Below are positions 31,807 to 42,291 of a DNA stretch of 64,000 nt, piece after piece. The notes below the pieces were generated by a model. The model searched no databases. It saw nothing but the letters and a program-made list of their open reading frames with translations, and had not been told where the DNA came from. Made by a program: the position numbers and the translations under genes. The DNA comes from Halolactibacillus halophilus (lineage in GTDB: Bacteria; Bacillota; Bacilli; Bacillales; Amphibacillaceae), in NCBI RefSeq assembly GCF_900115605.1, contig NZ_FOXC01000006.1, forward strand, positions 1-64,000, given 5' to 3'. Within the stretch, counting starts at the first letter, position 1; every line of letters begins with the position of its first letter.

Positions 31807-34113
31807 TTACTTCTTACGCTTCTTTTTCGCAGCTTTTGGTGGGACAGCGCGCCCTTTTTGTTTTTTCTTTTTTCGTTTCGGCTTTTTATCGTCGCCATGT
31901 TTTTTCTTTGAACCTTTTGCAGGGCCTTTACCTTTCGGACCACGATTAAAATCAGCTTTTGGTCGCTTCGCTTTCTTTTTCATACCCACAATCTCAAAGT
32001 CAATCGATTGTTCTTCTAAATTGACCGCTTCAACACGAACTTCAATCACGTCACCGATTCTAAACACATTACCGGTTCTTTCACCAATCATCGCATAACG
32101 CGTTTCATCGTAGTGGTAATAGTCATCAGTTAAGTCACTAACGTGCACAAGCCCTTCGACAGTATTCTCCAGTTCAACAAAGAGACCAAAACCGGTCACT
32201 GAACTAATAACCCCTTCAAACTCTTCGCCAATCTTATCTTGCATAAATTCTGCTTTTTTCAGTTCATCAGTATCACGTTCAGCATCAACAGCCACTCGCT
32301 CTTGTTCTGACGTGTGTTTAGCAATCTCAGCTAATTTTTCTTTCCATTTTGCTTGTGTATCGTTACTGAGGTCACCGTTGATCAGATAAGTGCGAATAAG
32401 TCGATGAACAATTAAGTCAGGGTACCGTCTAATCGGCGAGGTGAAGTGCGTATAAAACTCGGTCGCAAGCCCGAAATGACCAATGCTTTTTGGGTCGTAC
32501 TTCGCTTGTTTCATTGACCGAAGCATCAGTTTTGAGATAATCATCTCTTCTTGTTCGCCTTTCACTTCATCTAGCACGCGTTGTAAAGCTTGAGGATGAA
32601 TATCATTTTTAACACCTTTGACGCTATAACCAAACTGACCAATAAATTCAAAGAATTTTTGAAGACGATCTTCGTCTGGGTCTTCGTGAATCCGGTGAAT
32701 AAACGGCACATCCATCCAGTGGAAGTGTTCGGCAATCGTTTCATTGGCCGCTAACATAAATTCTTCAATCAGACGTTCAGACACCCCGCGGTGTCGCAGG
32801 ACAACATCTGTTGGGTGACCTGATTCATCCACTAGTACTTTTGCTTCATTGAAATCAAAATCAATCGCACCACGGTCCATCCGCTTTTTACGTAAAATTT
32901 GCGCCAGTTGTTCCATATCGTTAAACATCGAAACGAGTGACTCATATTCTTTCATTGTCGCCTCATCTTGATCGGTTAAAATTTGATTAACCGCTTGGTA
33001 AGTCATCCGGGCAGATGTGTTGATCACACTTTGGAATATATCGTGTGACACAACTTCACCTTCCGGCGAAATCTCCATCTCACAGGCAAGCACTAACCGA
33101 TCAACATGAGGATTAAGTGAACAAATTCCGTTCGATAATCGGTGCGGGATCATAGGAATTACGCGGTCAACAAGATAGACACTCGTTCCACGTTTATATG
33201 CTTCAACGTCAATCGGTGACCCTTCTTCAACATAGTAAGACACATCGGCAATATATACCCCTAATAAGTGGTTACCATTGTCTAACTGTTCCACTCTAAT
33301 CGCATCATCTAAATCTTTCGCGTCAGCCCCGTCAATTGTCACAATCGTTTCATCACGACGGTCAACCCGACCTTTAAGATCAGCCTCATCAATCGTTTCT
33401 TTTACGTTCTTCGCTTGGTCTAACACCTCATCAGGAAACTCAATCTCAATGTTGTGTTTATGAATGATTGAAAGAATATCCACACCTGGGTCATTTTTAT
33501 GTCCCAAAATTTCAACCACTTCACCTTCAGCCGCATTTTGACCTTCAGGAAATTTTAAGATGTTCACAATGACCTTATGACCATCAACAGCACCTTGACT
33601 GTCTTCTTTTTTAACGAAAACATCATTTGGAATCCGTTTATCATCTGCCACCACAAAACCGAAGTTACCTTTATCAATGTAATTTCCGATAACACGTGTT
33701 GAACCCCGCTCGAGGATTCTTTCAACGATACCTTCAACACGTTTATCGCCACTTACTTCTTGGTCTGCGCGCGCTAATACAATATCGCCATTCATCGCAC
33801 CATTTAAATCGTGCGGATGTAAATATAAATCCTTTATTCCCTCTTCTTCAGGAATTAAAAACGCAAACCCTTTTTTATGCATTTGGACTTTACCGCGCAC
33901 AAGTCCCGCACGTCCTGGTGAGACGTATTTATTCTTTCTCGTCAACATAATCCGGCCTTCGCCTTCTAAGTCATTGAGTGTCTTCATAAGCTCGGTGAAC
34001 ATGTCACTTGTGACGGTCTCGTCAAACACAGCGTCACTAATGTCATCCACTGATACCGGTCGCTCTGCTTCTTCTGTAATAAATATTAAAATCTTTTGTT
34101 TTAAATCATTCAT
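31807..34113 (-). CDS. rnr: Ribonuclease R
   Basis: 768 aa. N-terminal winged-helix ([18 protein letters not shown]), cold-shock domains ([24 protein letters not shown]), RNB catalytic domain with [14 protein letters not shown] (metal-binding Asp) and [14 protein letters not shown]1 domain ([27 protein letters not shown]) and a lysine-rich tail. A 3'-5' exoribonuclease for structured RNA that also works with tmRNA-SmpB. The order secG-est-rnr-smpB-ssrA is as in Bacillus. GAAGGAAG before ATG. Confidence 0.97.
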   Translation of the reverse strand: MNDLKQKILIFITEEAERPVSVDDISDAVFDETVTSDMFTELMKTLNDLEGEGRIMLTRKNKYVSPGRAGLVRGKVQMHKKGFAFLIPEEEGIKDLYLHPHDLNGAMNGDIVLARADQEVSGDKRVEGIVERILERGSTRVIGNYIDKGNFGFVVADDKRIPNDVFVKKEDSQGAVDGHKVIVNILKFPEGQNAAEGEVVEILGHKNDPGVDILSIIHKHNIEIEFPDEVLDQAKNVKETIDEADLKGRVDRRDETIVTIDGADAKDLDDAIRVEQLDNGNHLLGVYIADVSYYVEEGSPIDVEAYKRGTSVYLVDRVIPMIPHRLSNGICSLNPHVDRLVLACEMEISPEGEVVSHDIFQSVINTSARMTYQAVNQILTDQDEATMKEYESLVSMFNDMEQLAQILRKKRMDRGAIDFDFNEAKVLVDESGHPTDVVLRHRGVSERLIEEFMLAANETIAEHFHWMDVPFIHRIHEDPDEDRLQKFFEFIGQFGYSVKGVKNDIHPQALQRVLDEVKGEQEEMIISKLMLRSMKQAKYDPKSIGHFGLATEFYTHFTSPIRRYPDLIVHRLIRTYLINGDLSNDTQAKWKEKLAEIAKHTSEQERVAVDAERDTDELKKAEFMQDKIGEEFEGVISSVTGFGLFVELENTVEGLVHVSDLTDDYYHYDETRYAMIGERTGNVFRIGDVIEVRVEAVNLEEQSIDFEIVGMKKKAKRPKADFNRGPKGKGPAKGSKKKHGDDKKPKRKKKKQKGRAVPPKAAKKKRKK

Positions 34114-34182
34114 TCTTCCTTCACCTTCTTTCTAACCTATTGGTTATCTGTTACTTTTATTTTATACTTTTATAAATATATT

Positions 34183-34926
34183 CTAATCCCAAGCCAATGA
34201 TTCTAAGAACCGGTAGACCGTTTCATGGACCTCGTCACGTTTTGGTCCTAGAGTGATCGCATGTCCAGCATCAGGATACCAGTGAATCTCTTTAATATCA
34301 CATTCTACGTGGTCATAAATCTCTGTCGCACTAGCGATGTTAATCATTTGATCATCTTCTGCTTGAATGACGAGTGTTGGTGTATAAATATGATCGAGCC
34401 CCCCGCGCACTTCATTAATTAAACTTGCAAGACTATCAAATAGTGGCTCAGCATTTTTCGTCAGTGCTTTCACTTCTTCTGTAATGACGTCACTTGATTT
34501 ACCTTCTTTTTGTTTATATTGACTAGCAAAGTAACGAAAACCTTTCGTCAATTGCGTCTCATTGTCAAAGAACATCGGTGAACACATCGTACCGACACCA
34601 ACGACTGGATTCTCAGTTGCCAGTTTTAGGCTAAGGACACCTCCGAGTGATAAGCCTAAAACGGCAATTTTGTCATAGCCGTCTTGTTTTAGTTGTTGAT
34701 ACGCTTTGACAACATCCGCGTACCATGTTTCGGCGGAGCCATCAAGTAAATCTTCTGGAGTTTTCCCGTGTCCACGGTAAATCGGTCCCAGTGATGTGTA
34801 GCCTTTCGTTTCTAAAAAGCGGCCGAGCATGCGCACATCCGCACTATGACCAGTAAACCCATGTAATAGTAATACCGCTCTTTTCCCACCTTTAAACATA
34901 AACGGTTCTGGTTGTTTGATTTTCAA
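34183..34926 (-). CDS. est: Carboxylesterase, alpha/beta hydrolase
   Basis: 247 aa from a TTG at 34926 with GAAAGGA upstream. Oxyanion HGFTGHSADV, nucleophile elbow VLGLSLGGVLSL (Ser about 94), Asp in VIQAEDDQMI and His in PDAGHAITL. Matches the thermostable Est30/YvaK monoacylglycerol-type carboxylesterases that lie between secG and rnr in Bacillales. Confidence 0.92.
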   Translation of the reverse strand: MKIKQPEPFMFKGGKRAVLLLHGFTGHSADVRMLGRFLETKGYTSLGPIYRGHGKTPEDLLDGSAETWYADVVKAYQQLKQDGYDKIAVLGLSLGGVLSLKLATENPVVGVGTMCSPMFFDNETQLTKGFRYFASQYKQKEGKSSDVITEEVKALTKNAEPLFDSLASLINEVRGGLDHIYTPTLVIQAEDDQMINIASATEIYDHVECDIKEIHWYPDAGHAITLGPKRDEVHETVYRFLESLAWD

Positions 34927-35043
34927 ATCGATCGTCCTTTCTTCCCTAGCTACTGATGAGCTTTTTCTCTAGTGTAATTCCATTCTTATTTTATCAAAGT
35001 GCGCCGGAGAATGCACAATGTGTGATTGTGCGAGGTAAAAAGA

Positions 35044-35086
35044 AAATCTCTTTAGGTGACGTCTTTCTAATGCCACCTAAAGAGAT
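35044..35086 (-). terminator. Terminator after secG
   Basis: AATCTCTTTAGGTG...CACCTAAAGAGATT, 14-bp stem, followed on the minus strand by TTCTTTTT. Confidence 0.85.
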
Positions 35087-35094
35087 TCATCTTG

Positions 35095-35325
35095 TTAAAT
35101 AATATACGCAAATGCAAATGTTGCTACAAAGAACACTACTGAAGCAACGATTGTCGCTTTTTGTAATACGGCATCTAAGCCACGTGCTTTCTTCTTTCCA
35201 AAGAGCTGTTCAGCCCCTCCAGAAATCGCACCTGCTAACCCTTCACTTTTACCTGATTGCATCACAATCAAAGCAATAAGGGCAATACTTGATAGAATAA
35301 TTAATGTAACCATAACAGCTTCCAT
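35095..35325 (-). CDS. secG: Preprotein translocase subunit SecG
   Basis: 76 aa from ATG 35325, which gives the usual SecG length; AGGAGG is 12 bases upstream. Two TM segments (TLIILSSIALIALIVMQ and ATIVASVVFFVATFAFAYI) flank SGKSEGLAGAISGGAEQLFGKKKARG. It supports SecYE in protein export. A terminator separates it from est. Confidence 0.93.
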   Translation of the reverse strand: MEAVMVTLIILSSIALIALIVMQSGKSEGLAGAISGGAEQLFGKKKARGLDAVLQKATIVASVVFFVATFAFAYII

Positions 35326-35449
35326 CGTTAAAGCATACCTCCTAGACCCACTTAAAGTCACTTCTTGATTTCTATAACATTAAATAAAAACACTAGTACT
35401 AATTTAGCATACTTCAACCTTTCGTGACAAGTATATTTTCCTTTTTTGA

Positions 35450-35463
35450 TGAAAGCGATTTCG
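35450..35463 (+). promoter_or_regulatory. CcpA cre-like site upstream of fruR
   Basis: TGAAAGCGATTTCG matches the cre consensus except near the centre and last base. It lies about 70 bases before the fruR promoter, so carbon catabolite control is possible. Confidence 0.4.
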
Positions 35464-35494
35464 ACTTTATTAGACACATCCAATTAAATTGTCA

Positions 35495-35550
35495 CATTTG
35501 ATTGATTTTGATTGATTTTGATTGATTTCTATAAAGCATTATCGTATACT
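35495..35550 (+). promoter_or_regulatory. fruRK promoter with three tandem 10-bp repeats
   Basis: Three copies of TTTTGATTGA-type decamers (35495-35524) lead into TTGATT (35522-35527), 17 bases, TATACT (35545-35550). The -35 box falls at the end of the third copy. The one-turn spacing suggests a repressor operator, likely for FruR itself. Confidence 0.7.
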
Positions 35551-35572
35551 GAATACATAAGAGGAGGCGACG

Positions 35573-36328
35573 ATGATGTTAACACCAAAACGACATGCCT
35601 TAATATTAGAAGAGCTATCGAAAAAGCAAACGATTACTATTCAAGATCTTGTTGATTTAATGCACGTATCCGAATCAACCATTAGACGTGATTTAAGTGA
35701 ACTTGAAAAACAAGCGTTATTAAAAAGAGTTCACGGCGGGGCAATCGCCGTCAGCCAAATAAAAGATGAACCAAGTGTTCAAGAGAAAAAACAACGCGGG
35801 ACGACTGAGAAAAAAGAAATTGCCCAGTATGCAGCTGCCCTTGTCGAAGACTACGATGTGATTTATTTAGACGCTGGGACAACAACATATGAAATGATAC
35901 CTTTTTTAAAAGATCGACCGATTACTGTTGTCACCAACGGTCTGATGCATCTCGACTTACTCCAACATTATCAGATCTCAACGTATATCATCGGCGGGAA
36001 AGTAAAGGACAAAACAGGGGCAGTCATTGGTAGCGTCGCCCTTAAGCAAATCGAACATTATCATTTTAACATGGCGTTTATCGGTGCTAATGGCGTGGAT
36101 CTCACCTTTGGCTATTCTACCCCAGACCCTGAAGAGGGCGATTTAAAAGAAAAAGCGTTAAGTTTAAGTGACCAACGATTTGTCTTAGCTGATCATTCAA
36201 AACTACAAACAAAAAGTGCTTACCGCTTTAGTGAGCTAAGCGAGGCAACGTTAATTACCGATCGTTTATTAGAAACAGATCGAATAGATTATGAAAAAAA
36301 CACAGACATTTTGGAGGCGATGACATGA
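35573..36328 (+). CDS. fruR: DeoR-family regulator FruR
   Basis: 251 aa, GAGGAGG before ATG. N-terminal HTH (KRHALILEELSKKQTITIQDLVDLMHVSESTIRRDLSELEKQALLKRVHGGAI), then a sugar-phosphate sensor domain (DAGTTTYEMIPFL, VTNGLMHL, IGGKVKDKTGAVIG, GANGVDLTFGYSTPDPEEGDLK). It overlaps fruK by 4 bases; family members sense fructose-1-phosphate. Confidence 0.92.
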   Translation: MMLTPKRHALILEELSKKQTITIQDLVDLMHVSESTIRRDLSELEKQALLKRVHGGAIAVSQIKDEPSVQEKKQRGTTEKKEIAQYAAALVEDYDVIYLDAGTTTYEMIPFLKDRPITVVTNGLMHLDLLQHYQISTYIIGGKVKDKTGAVIGSVALKQIEHYHFNMAFIGANGVDLTFGYSTPDPEEGDLKEKALSLSDQRFVLADHSKLQTKSAYRFSELSEATLITDRLLETDRIDYEKNTDILEAMT

Positions 36329-37242
36329 TTTTCACTTGTACACTCAACCCATCAATTGACTATATTTTATCGGTTAATGATTTTGATTACGGCGGACTTA
36401 ACCGCGGCACAGACCCAAGCTACTTTCCTGGTGGCAAAGGGATTAACGTTTCGCGTATTCTCACGCGGCTAGCTATCCCCTCAACAGCATTAGGGTTTGC
36501 TGGTGGCTTTACAGGTGCGTTTATCGAACAAACTTTGCATGATGAGGGCGTCGATACAGCCTTTATCCACGTCACAGACCATACGCGGATCAACCTTAAA
36601 TTAAAAGGCGAAAAAGAAACCGAAATCAATGGTCCTGGCGCTAAGCTAACACCTAAAGCCATTGATCAATTTATTGAACAGATTGACCAATTAACTGAAG
36701 ACGATTATTTAGTGCTTGCTGGTAGTTTACCTCATGACTTACCTGATGATTTCTATTTACAGATGGTTAAGCAATTAAGAGACAAACCAGTTAAACTTGT
36801 ACTCGACACCTCATCTGAAGCATTAAAAAAAATGGTCGGAGAACCACTCTTTTTAGCAAAACCAAATCATCACGAACTTGGTGAACTATTCGATGTAGAG
36901 ATCACATCAAAACAACAAGCGATTTATTATGCGAAACAACTTCATAATTCTGGTATTACTCACGTAATTATTTCAATGGGAGGCGACGGAGCGATTTACC
37001 TCCATGATCACACAATTTATGAAGCGCGTGTCCCAAAAGGAACAGTCATTAACACTGTAGGCGCTGGTGATTCCACTGTGGCTGGCTTTTTAGCTGGTCT
37101 TTCACGTGGTTATGAACCTGTTGATGCTTTCCGGCTTGCGATCGCCTCGGGAAGTGCGACTGCTTTCACAAAAGATTTAGCTGAAAAAAAAGCGATAGAA
37201 ACACTTTTTGAGCTCGTAACCGTGGACGTAACGGATTTCTAG
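36325..37242 (+). CDS. fruK: 1-phosphofructokinase
   Basis: 305 aa PfkB kinase: FTCTLNPSIDYIL, FPGGKGINVSRILTRL (substrate), NGPGAKLT and NTVGAGDSTVAGFLAGL (anion hole and catalytic Asp). It turns fructose-1-phosphate into fructose-1,6-bisphosphate. Normally a fructose PTS gene fruA follows, but here ptsH is next, after a 211-base gap. Confidence 0.95.
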   Translation: MIFTCTLNPSIDYILSVNDFDYGGLNRGTDPSYFPGGKGINVSRILTRLAIPSTALGFAGGFTGAFIEQTLHDEGVDTAFIHVTDHTRINLKLKGEKETEINGPGAKLTPKAIDQFIEQIDQLTEDDYLVLAGSLPHDLPDDFYLQMVKQLRDKPVKLVLDTSSEALKKMVGEPLFLAKPNHHELGELFDVEITSKQQAIYYAKQLHNSGITHVIISMGGDGAIYLHDHTIYEARVPKGTVINTVGAGDSTVAGFLAGLSRGYEPVDAFRLAIASGSATAFTKDLAEKKAIETLFELVTVDVTDF

Positions 37243-37410
37243 ATGTCCTTAACCTTTACAGCCAAAAGGTTTCATGATATGGTATCAAAGGTTTATTGTC
37301 TCATATTTTCTTTTTCCGTTAGACATCGGAAAAAAATAATTTGCATTATCTAAATAAATATGTGCAATAAACTTGATATTTAGCGGTATAAACCGTTAAA
37401 ATAGAAGGTA

Positions 37411-37419
37411 TGGTATACT
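37411..37419 (+). promoter_or_regulatory. ptsHI promoter (extended -10)
   Basis: TGG-TATACT at 37411-37419 is an extended -10; the -35 is poor. The 211-base gap after fruK also has a weak hairpin (AACCTTT/AAAGGTT, about 37,250) and TTTTTCCG/CGGAAAAA (37,312-37,337) that may end fruK transcripts. Confidence 0.55.
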
Positions 37420-37453
37420 GAAAAAAAATTATAAATTCTAGGAGGTTTTTTTC

Positions 37454-37723
37454 ATGGCAGCTGAAAAAACAATTACAATTACAGATTCAACAGGTGTGCA
37501 CGCACGCCCCGCAACAGTACTCGTAAACAAAGCAGGTAACTTCGCTTCTGACGTTACAGTTGAGTACAATGGTAAATCAGTGAACTTAAAATCAATTATG
37601 GGTGTTATGTCTCTAGGTATCCCTAAGGATGCTGAAATCAAGATCGTTGCTGAAGGTGCTGACGAAGATGAAGCAATCAACGCAATCTACTCAACAGTTA
37701 AAGAAACTGGCTTAGGGGAATAA
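37454..37723 (+). CDS. ptsH: Phosphocarrier protein HPr
   Basis: 89 aa, AGGAGG before [12 protein letters not shown] holds the phospho-His (16 counting Met) and [12 protein letters not shown] holds Ser47, the HPr kinase site of Firmicutes, so HPr-Ser-P can serve CcpA. It passes phosphate from enzyme I to sugar permeases. Confidence 0.97.
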   Translation: MAAEKTITITDSTGVHARPATVLVNKAGNFASDVTVEYNGKSVNLKSIMGVMSLGIPKDAEIKIVAEGADEDEAINAIYSTVKETGLGE

Positions 37724-37730
37724 TTCGTAT

Positions 37731-39446
37731 ATGGCGACTTTAACAGGTATTGCGGCATCTAGTGGTGTCGCAATTGCTAAAGCATACACATTAGAAACAC
37801 CTGATCTTTCTTATGAGACAAAGAAAGTTGATGATGTTGATACAGAAGTTAACCGCCTTCATAATGCGTTAACGGTATCGAAAAGTGAATTAGAAAAAAT
37901 TAAAGAAAACGCACGTCTTTCACTTGGTGACGAGCATGCGGAGATTTTTTCTGCGCACCTCTTAGTATTAAGTGATCCTGAATTAATCACACCAATGGAA
38001 GATAAAATTAAAAATGACAACGTCAATGCTGAAAAGGCCCTTGATGATGTTGCGAGTATGTTTATCGATATGTTTAAAGGGATGGATAATGAATATATGC
38101 GCGAACGCGCAGCTGATATTCAGGACGTAACTAAACGTGTGATGGCGCACTTACTTCAAGTGACCTTCCCAGACCCAGCGCTTATCGATGAAGAAGTAGT
38201 CATTATCGCTGAAGACTTAACACCTTCAGATACAGCACAATTAAATAAGCAATTTGTGAAAGGGTTTACGACAAACATTGGTGGTCGTACTTCACACTCT
38301 GCGATTATGGCCCGTTCTTTAGAAATCCCTGCAGTTGTCGGTACTAAAACCGTCACTGAAGATGTTTCTGAAGGCGATATCGTGGTTGTTGATGGTATGG
38401 ATGGTAAAGTTGTCATTAATCCAACTGAAGATGAATTAGCAACATATAAACAAAAACAAGCTGATTTCGAAAAACAAAAAGAAATTTGGGCACAATTAAA
38501 AGACGAGCCAACCATTTCTAAAGATGGTGAGCACGTTGAATTAGTCGCTAACATTGGTACACCAGATGATGTTGTCGGTGTGCTTAATAACGGCGGAGAA
38601 GGCGTCGGTCTATATCGTACAGAATTTCTTTACATGGGCAACTCTGATTTCCCGACTGAAGACCAGCAATTTGAAGCTTACTCATCTGTATTAAAACAAA
38701 TGGGTGACAAGCCGGTTGTTGTTCGTACGTTAGACATTGGTGGCGATAAAGAATTAAGCTACCTGGACTTACCAAAAGAAATGAACCCATTCCTTGGTTT
38801 CCGCGCAATTCGTCTATGCCTCGAGCGTGACGATATCTTCCGTACACAATTACGTGCGCTTCTGCGTGCAAGTGTTCATGGTAACTTAAAAATTATGTTC
38901 CCAATGATCGCGACGCTTGATGAGTTCCGAGCAGCTAAAGCTATGTTACTTGAAGAAAAAGATAACTTAAAAGCTCAGGGCGTTGAAGTGAGTGACGAGA
39001 TTGAAGTCGGTATTATGGTAGAGATTCCAGCAACCGCTGTCATCGCACGCCAATTCGCTAAAGAAGTTGACTTCTTTAGTATCGGTACAAATGACTTAAT
39101 TCAGTACACACTAGCGGCAGACCGCATGAACGAACAAGTTTCATACCTTTACCAACCGTACCACCCAGCTATTCTCAATCTTGTAAACAACGTGATTGAA
39201 GCAGCTCACGCCGAAGGCAAATGGGCTGGTATGTGTGGTGAGATGGCAGGCGATTCCATCGCTATTCCTATCTTACTCGGCTTAGGTCTTGATGAGTTTA
39301 GTATGAGTGCCACATCAATTCTTCCAGCACGGACACAAATTAAAGATCTATCTAAAGAAGAACTTCGTTCTTACAAAGATGACTTATTAAGTATGTCAAC
39401 GGCTGATGAGGTTGAAGCATTCATTCGCGAAAAAACTAATCAATAA
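37731..39446 (+). CDS. ptsI: PTS enzyme I
   Basis: 571 aa. Active His in [22 protein letters not shown] (about residue 190); PEP-binding part with [39 protein letters not shown] and the Cys in [10 protein letters not shown]. It starts 7 bases after ptsH and forms the general PTS operon. ATG-GCG start in TCGTATATGGCG has no strong ribosome binding site besides GGGGAAT; coupling with ptsH is likely. Confidence 0.97.
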   Translation: MATLTGIAASSGVAIAKAYTLETPDLSYETKKVDDVDTEVNRLHNALTVSKSELEKIKENARLSLGDEHAEIFSAHLLVLSDPELITPMEDKIKNDNVNAEKALDDVASMFIDMFKGMDNEYMRERAADIQDVTKRVMAHLLQVTFPDPALIDEEVVIIAEDLTPSDTAQLNKQFVKGFTTNIGGRTSHSAIMARSLEIPAVVGTKTVTEDVSEGDIVVVDGMDGKVVINPTEDELATYKQKQADFEKQKEIWAQLKDEPTISKDGEHVELVANIGTPDDVVGVLNNGGEGVGLYRTEFLYMGNSDFPTEDQQFEAYSSVLKQMGDKPVVVRTLDIGGDKELSYLDLPKEMNPFLGFRAIRLCLERDDIFRTQLRALLRASVHGNLKIMFPMIATLDEFRAAKAMLLEEKDNLKAQGVEVSDEIEVGIMVEIPATAVIARQFAKEVDFFSIGTNDLIQYTLAADRMNEQVSYLYQPYHPAILNLVNNVIEAAHAEGKWAGMCGEMAGDSIAIPILLGLGLDEFSMSATSILPARTQIKDLSKEELRSYKDDLLSMSTADEVEAFIREKTNQ

Positions 39447-39471
39447 TCACGCCAGTGATCTATTAATACAA

Positions 39472-39519
39472 TAAAAGCCCGCTTATTTGCGTTATTCACG
39501 CGAATAAGCGGGCTTTTCA
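39472..39519. terminator. Bidirectional terminator after ptsI
   Basis: AAAAGCCCGCTTATT...AATAAGCGGGCTTTT, a 15-bp stem with A and T tracts, between convergent ptsI and the DUF1801-like gene. Confidence 0.9.
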
Positions 39520-39544
39520 TATGTTTAGGGAATATTGACAAGAC

Positions 39545-39964
39545 TTACCGCCAAAACCTTGTCATACCCTGTTTATCTTCGATATTAAACCTTACCATAT
39601 CTTGAATCAAATCAAGATCAATGGAATCGGCCCATTTAATCTTCACTAACTGTTTTGTCGTTTGATAGCCAGCTTGGTTAATTTCAGATTCGAATTTTTC
39701 TAAACAAGCCTCTTCCGGAGCAAGCGCAAGGTGGGCTTTAGCTATACTAAAACCAATGATGTACGTGCCATGGATGACAAACATCGGTTGATTCCACTTG
39801 ATTACTGGTTCAAGTTCAGGAAACGTATCTTTAATATCTTGTAAAATCATCGTTAAACGCTCACGATGACTTGGGTCTTCAACTGATTGTAAGAACGGAT
39901 CAAATGTTTTCAATACAGACGCCCTCATTTCTTTTCTATTCTCGCTTACTTTTATCACACTCAT
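39545..39964 (-). CDS. DUF1801/YdhG-like protein
   Basis: 139 aa: LQSVEDPSHRERLTMILQDIKDTFPELEPVIKWNQPMFVIHGTYIIGFSIAKAHLALAPEEA. This is the DUF1801 (frataxin-like, YdhG) fold, sometimes tied to intracellular iron handling. The start is uncertain: no clear ribosome binding site before ATG 39964. It follows rnfD by 21 bases and may be in its operon. Confidence 0.75.
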   Translation of the reverse strand: MSVIKVSENRKEMRASVLKTFDPFLQSVEDPSHRERLTMILQDIKDTFPELEPVIKWNQPMFVIHGTYIIGFSIAKAHLALAPEEACLEKFESEINQAGYQTTKQLVKIKWADSIDLDLIQDMVRFNIEDKQGMTRFWR

Positions 39965-39985
39965 TGTTGTAAAAAGTATCTCGTT

Positions 39986-40969
39986 TTACTTGACGAGCGC
40001 AACTTTCGGTCTTTTTTTATGGCCATATATACGCGGGGCAAGATATTTATCTATAACAGGACTAAGCGCATTCATAATTAGAATCGCAAAACCCACGCCA
40101 CCTGGGAAGTTAAAGATAAGGCGAATGGCTATCGTTAAGAACCCTGCACAAATCGCAAAAATAGTTTTCCCATCTGGTGTCAGCGCTCCACTCGTATAAT
40201 CTGTAGCCATAAAGACCGCCGCAAAGATGAGCGTCCCACTCAAGACATGGGTCATCATATAATCGAAACTAAAGCCACCATAAATAGAACTAATAACGGC
40301 AACCGTTCCGACATAAAGGAGCGGAATCTTCATATTGATAACGCCACGAACAACAAGATAAATAAAGGCCAAGATTATTATCAGTTTTGACGTCTCACCA
40401 ATATTACCTCCGAGATTTACTCCTAAAAATAACTCAAACAATCCTGGCACATCTTTACTAATGGTTGTTGAGAAATGACCAATTGATTCTAACGGCGTTG
40501 CCGTTGACACCGCATCAGTTCCTGGTGTAACCCAGTTCGTAATCCAGGGTGAGAAAAAAACTTTCAACATAACCCGCGCGCCAACGGCCGGATTAAACAT
40601 ATTACGACCAATGCCGCCTGGTAGTTGTTTAATAATCACAATCGCAAAGAAACTGCCAATAATAATTGTCCAATAAGGAGCGGTGACAGGTACACTTAAG
40701 CCAATTAACATACCAGTAATAACCGCACTGTAATCATTAATTCTTACCGGTTGATCTCTAAATTTTTGAAAGCTGTATTCAAATAACACACTCGAGGCCA
40801 CACCGACAAGCACCAAACCTAGCGACTTGATCCCAAAGAAATAAATTGCTGCCATCAGCGGTAACAGTAAAGCAATGATCACTTGTTTCATCATCCAATC
40901 TGTTTTACGATGAGATTTCAAGTGAGGTGATGCACGCACGTTCAGCTTCATATCTTGTAGTGACATCAT
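39986..40969 (-). CDS. rnfD: RnfD/NqrB-like electron transport subunit
   Basis: 327 aa, about nine TM segments. The covalent FMN motif DAVSTATPL (S-T-A-T) is present, as are GGIGRNMFNPAVGARVML and MATDYTSGALTPDGKTIFAICAGFL. It starts in a TGATG overlap with rnfC. In Rnf and Nqr complexes this subunit carries FMN outside the membrane. The other subunits (A, B, E, G) are not nearby. Confidence 0.9.
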   Translation of the reverse strand: MMSLQDMKLNVRASPHLKSHRKTDWMMKQVIIALLLPLMAAIYFFGIKSLGLVLVGVASSVLFEYSFQKFRDQPVRINDYSAVITGMLIGLSVPVTAPYWTIIIGSFFAIVIIKQLPGGIGRNMFNPAVGARVMLKVFFSPWITNWVTPGTDAVSTATPLESIGHFSTTISKDVPGLFELFLGVNLGGNIGETSKLIIILAFIYLVVRGVINMKIPLLYVGTVAVISSIYGGFSFDYMMTHVLSGTLIFAAVFMATDYTSGALTPDGKTIFAICAGFLTIAIRLIFNFPGGVGFAILIMNALSPVIDKYLAPRIYGHKKRPKVALVK

Positions 40970-42291
40970 CAGCTTTGCTCCTTTCTCGCCTTGATTTCTG
41001 TTTTTGCTTGTCTAATGTTATCAAGGAGCGGAATATTGGCAGGACAAATATAAGAACAGTTTCCACAGTCAATACAGTCCATCGCCCCGAGTCGTTCGGC
41101 TGCGTCGATATCTCCTTGTTCATAAGCATTTGATATCAGAACCGGCTGCAAGTTCACTGGACAGACATTTAAGCACTCTGCGCATTTAATACACGGGGTC
41201 CGTTCATCTACTTTTACTTCTTCTTTCGGTAAAAAGCTGATGACTGACGTTCCCTTTGTGATTGGTACTTGACCAGAGGTAATCGGTTTACCCATCATTG
41301 GTCCCCCGTGCAACATCTTACCTGTCTTTTCGACAAAGCCACCACAAGCATCAATTAAGACTTGAACTGGTGTGCCAATTCTCACTCTAAAGTTTTGCGG
41401 GTCTTTAATCGGTTCTCCCGTAACAGTTGTGACGCGATCCATCAGTGGTAAGCCTTTTTGAATCGCTAAGTAAACAGCACGTACCGTACTGACGTTGGCG
41501 ACGATCGTGTGAACGTCAAGTGGTAACCCGCCTGAAGGCACTTCACGATTGACAAGGGTTTTGATTAAACGTTTTTCTGCCCCTTGTGGATAAATTGTTT
41601 CAAGCTCTTTAATCTGAATCCGTTTATCATCACCAATCGCATGTTTAAGTGCTGCAACACTGTCATGAACATTTGTCTCAATCGCAATATACGTCTGCTT
41701 AATCGGAAAAAGTGTTAGAAGTTCTTTAATTCCTGCGACGATTTCTTCAGCAGACTCTATCATCAATCTGTGATCAGCCGTCGAATACGTCTCGCATTCT
41801 GCGCCGTTAATAATTAACGTGTCGATGGATTTTCCTTTTGGTGGTGAAAGTTTGACGTGAGTTGGGAAGGTTGCGCCACCCATTCCGGCAATGCCGGCTT
41901 GTTCAATAAGTGACAGCTTATCCTGTGATGTTAAATCTTCTTGAGTAGATGTAAGTGCGGGCGCTGGAGTATCTTTAAAGTCATTCTTAATAACGATGGC
42001 AAGATGAGGGCCGTGCATCGTCATCATTTCTTGAATCACCTCAACGGTGCCAGAAACAGAACTATATATATTGGCAGAGACAAAACCTTTCTTTTCGGCA
42101 ATCAACTGCCCCATATTGACGTCATCACCCACCTCAATAATCGGTTCAGCTGGTGCGCCAATATGCATGTTCATCGGATAAATCATCGTTTTGCTTTGTG
42201 GCGCTTTAATGATGGGCTTTTTTTCTGTCCGTGACTTTCTTTCTTCTGTATAGGCGCCTTGCCTACTGTATTTCAATTTCATATTTAACAT
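40969..42291 (-). CDS. rnfC: RnfC-like NADH-side subunit
   Basis: 440 aa, GAGGAGG before ATG. Biotin/lipoyl-like start (NMGQLIAEKKGFVSANIYSSVSGTVEVI), flavin/NADH site (GIAGMGGATFPTHVKLSP, NGAECETYSTADHRLMIE), SLBB-like part and two 4Fe-4S motifs CIKCAECLNVCP and CIDCGNCSYICPANIP. It would pass electrons from NADH towards RnfD. Only C and D are found here. Confidence 0.92.
   Translation of the reverse strand: MLNMKLKYSRQGAYTEERKSRTEKKPIIKAPQSKTMIYPMNMHIGAPAEPIIEVGDDVNMGQLIAEKKGFVSANIYSSVSGTVEVIQEMMTMHGPHLAIVIKNDFKDTPAPALTSTQEDLTSQDKLSLIEQAGIAGMGGATFPTHVKLSPPKGKSIDTLIINGAECETYSTADHRLMIESAEEIVAGIKELLTLFPIKQTYIAIETNVHDSVAALKHAIGDDKRIQIKELETIYPQGAEKRLIKTLVNREVPSGGLPLDVHTIVANVSTVRAVYLAIQKGLPLMDRVTTVTGEPIKDPQNFRVRIGTPVQVLIDACGGFVEKTGKMLHGGPMMGKPITSGQVPITKGTSVISFLPKEEVKVDERTPCIKCAECLNVCPVNLQPVLISNAYEQGDIDAAERLGAMDCIDCGNCSYICPANIPLLDNIRQAKTEIKARKEQS

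Noticed and set aside
35495-35530. Simple-sequence slippage as only explanation of the ATTGATTTTG repeats
   Set aside because: The 10-bp period and exact placement at the -35 box make an operator more likely, though slippage may have produced it.
39990-40199. + strand frame in rnfD
   Set aside because: Antisense to a membrane protein gene; no ribosome binding site.
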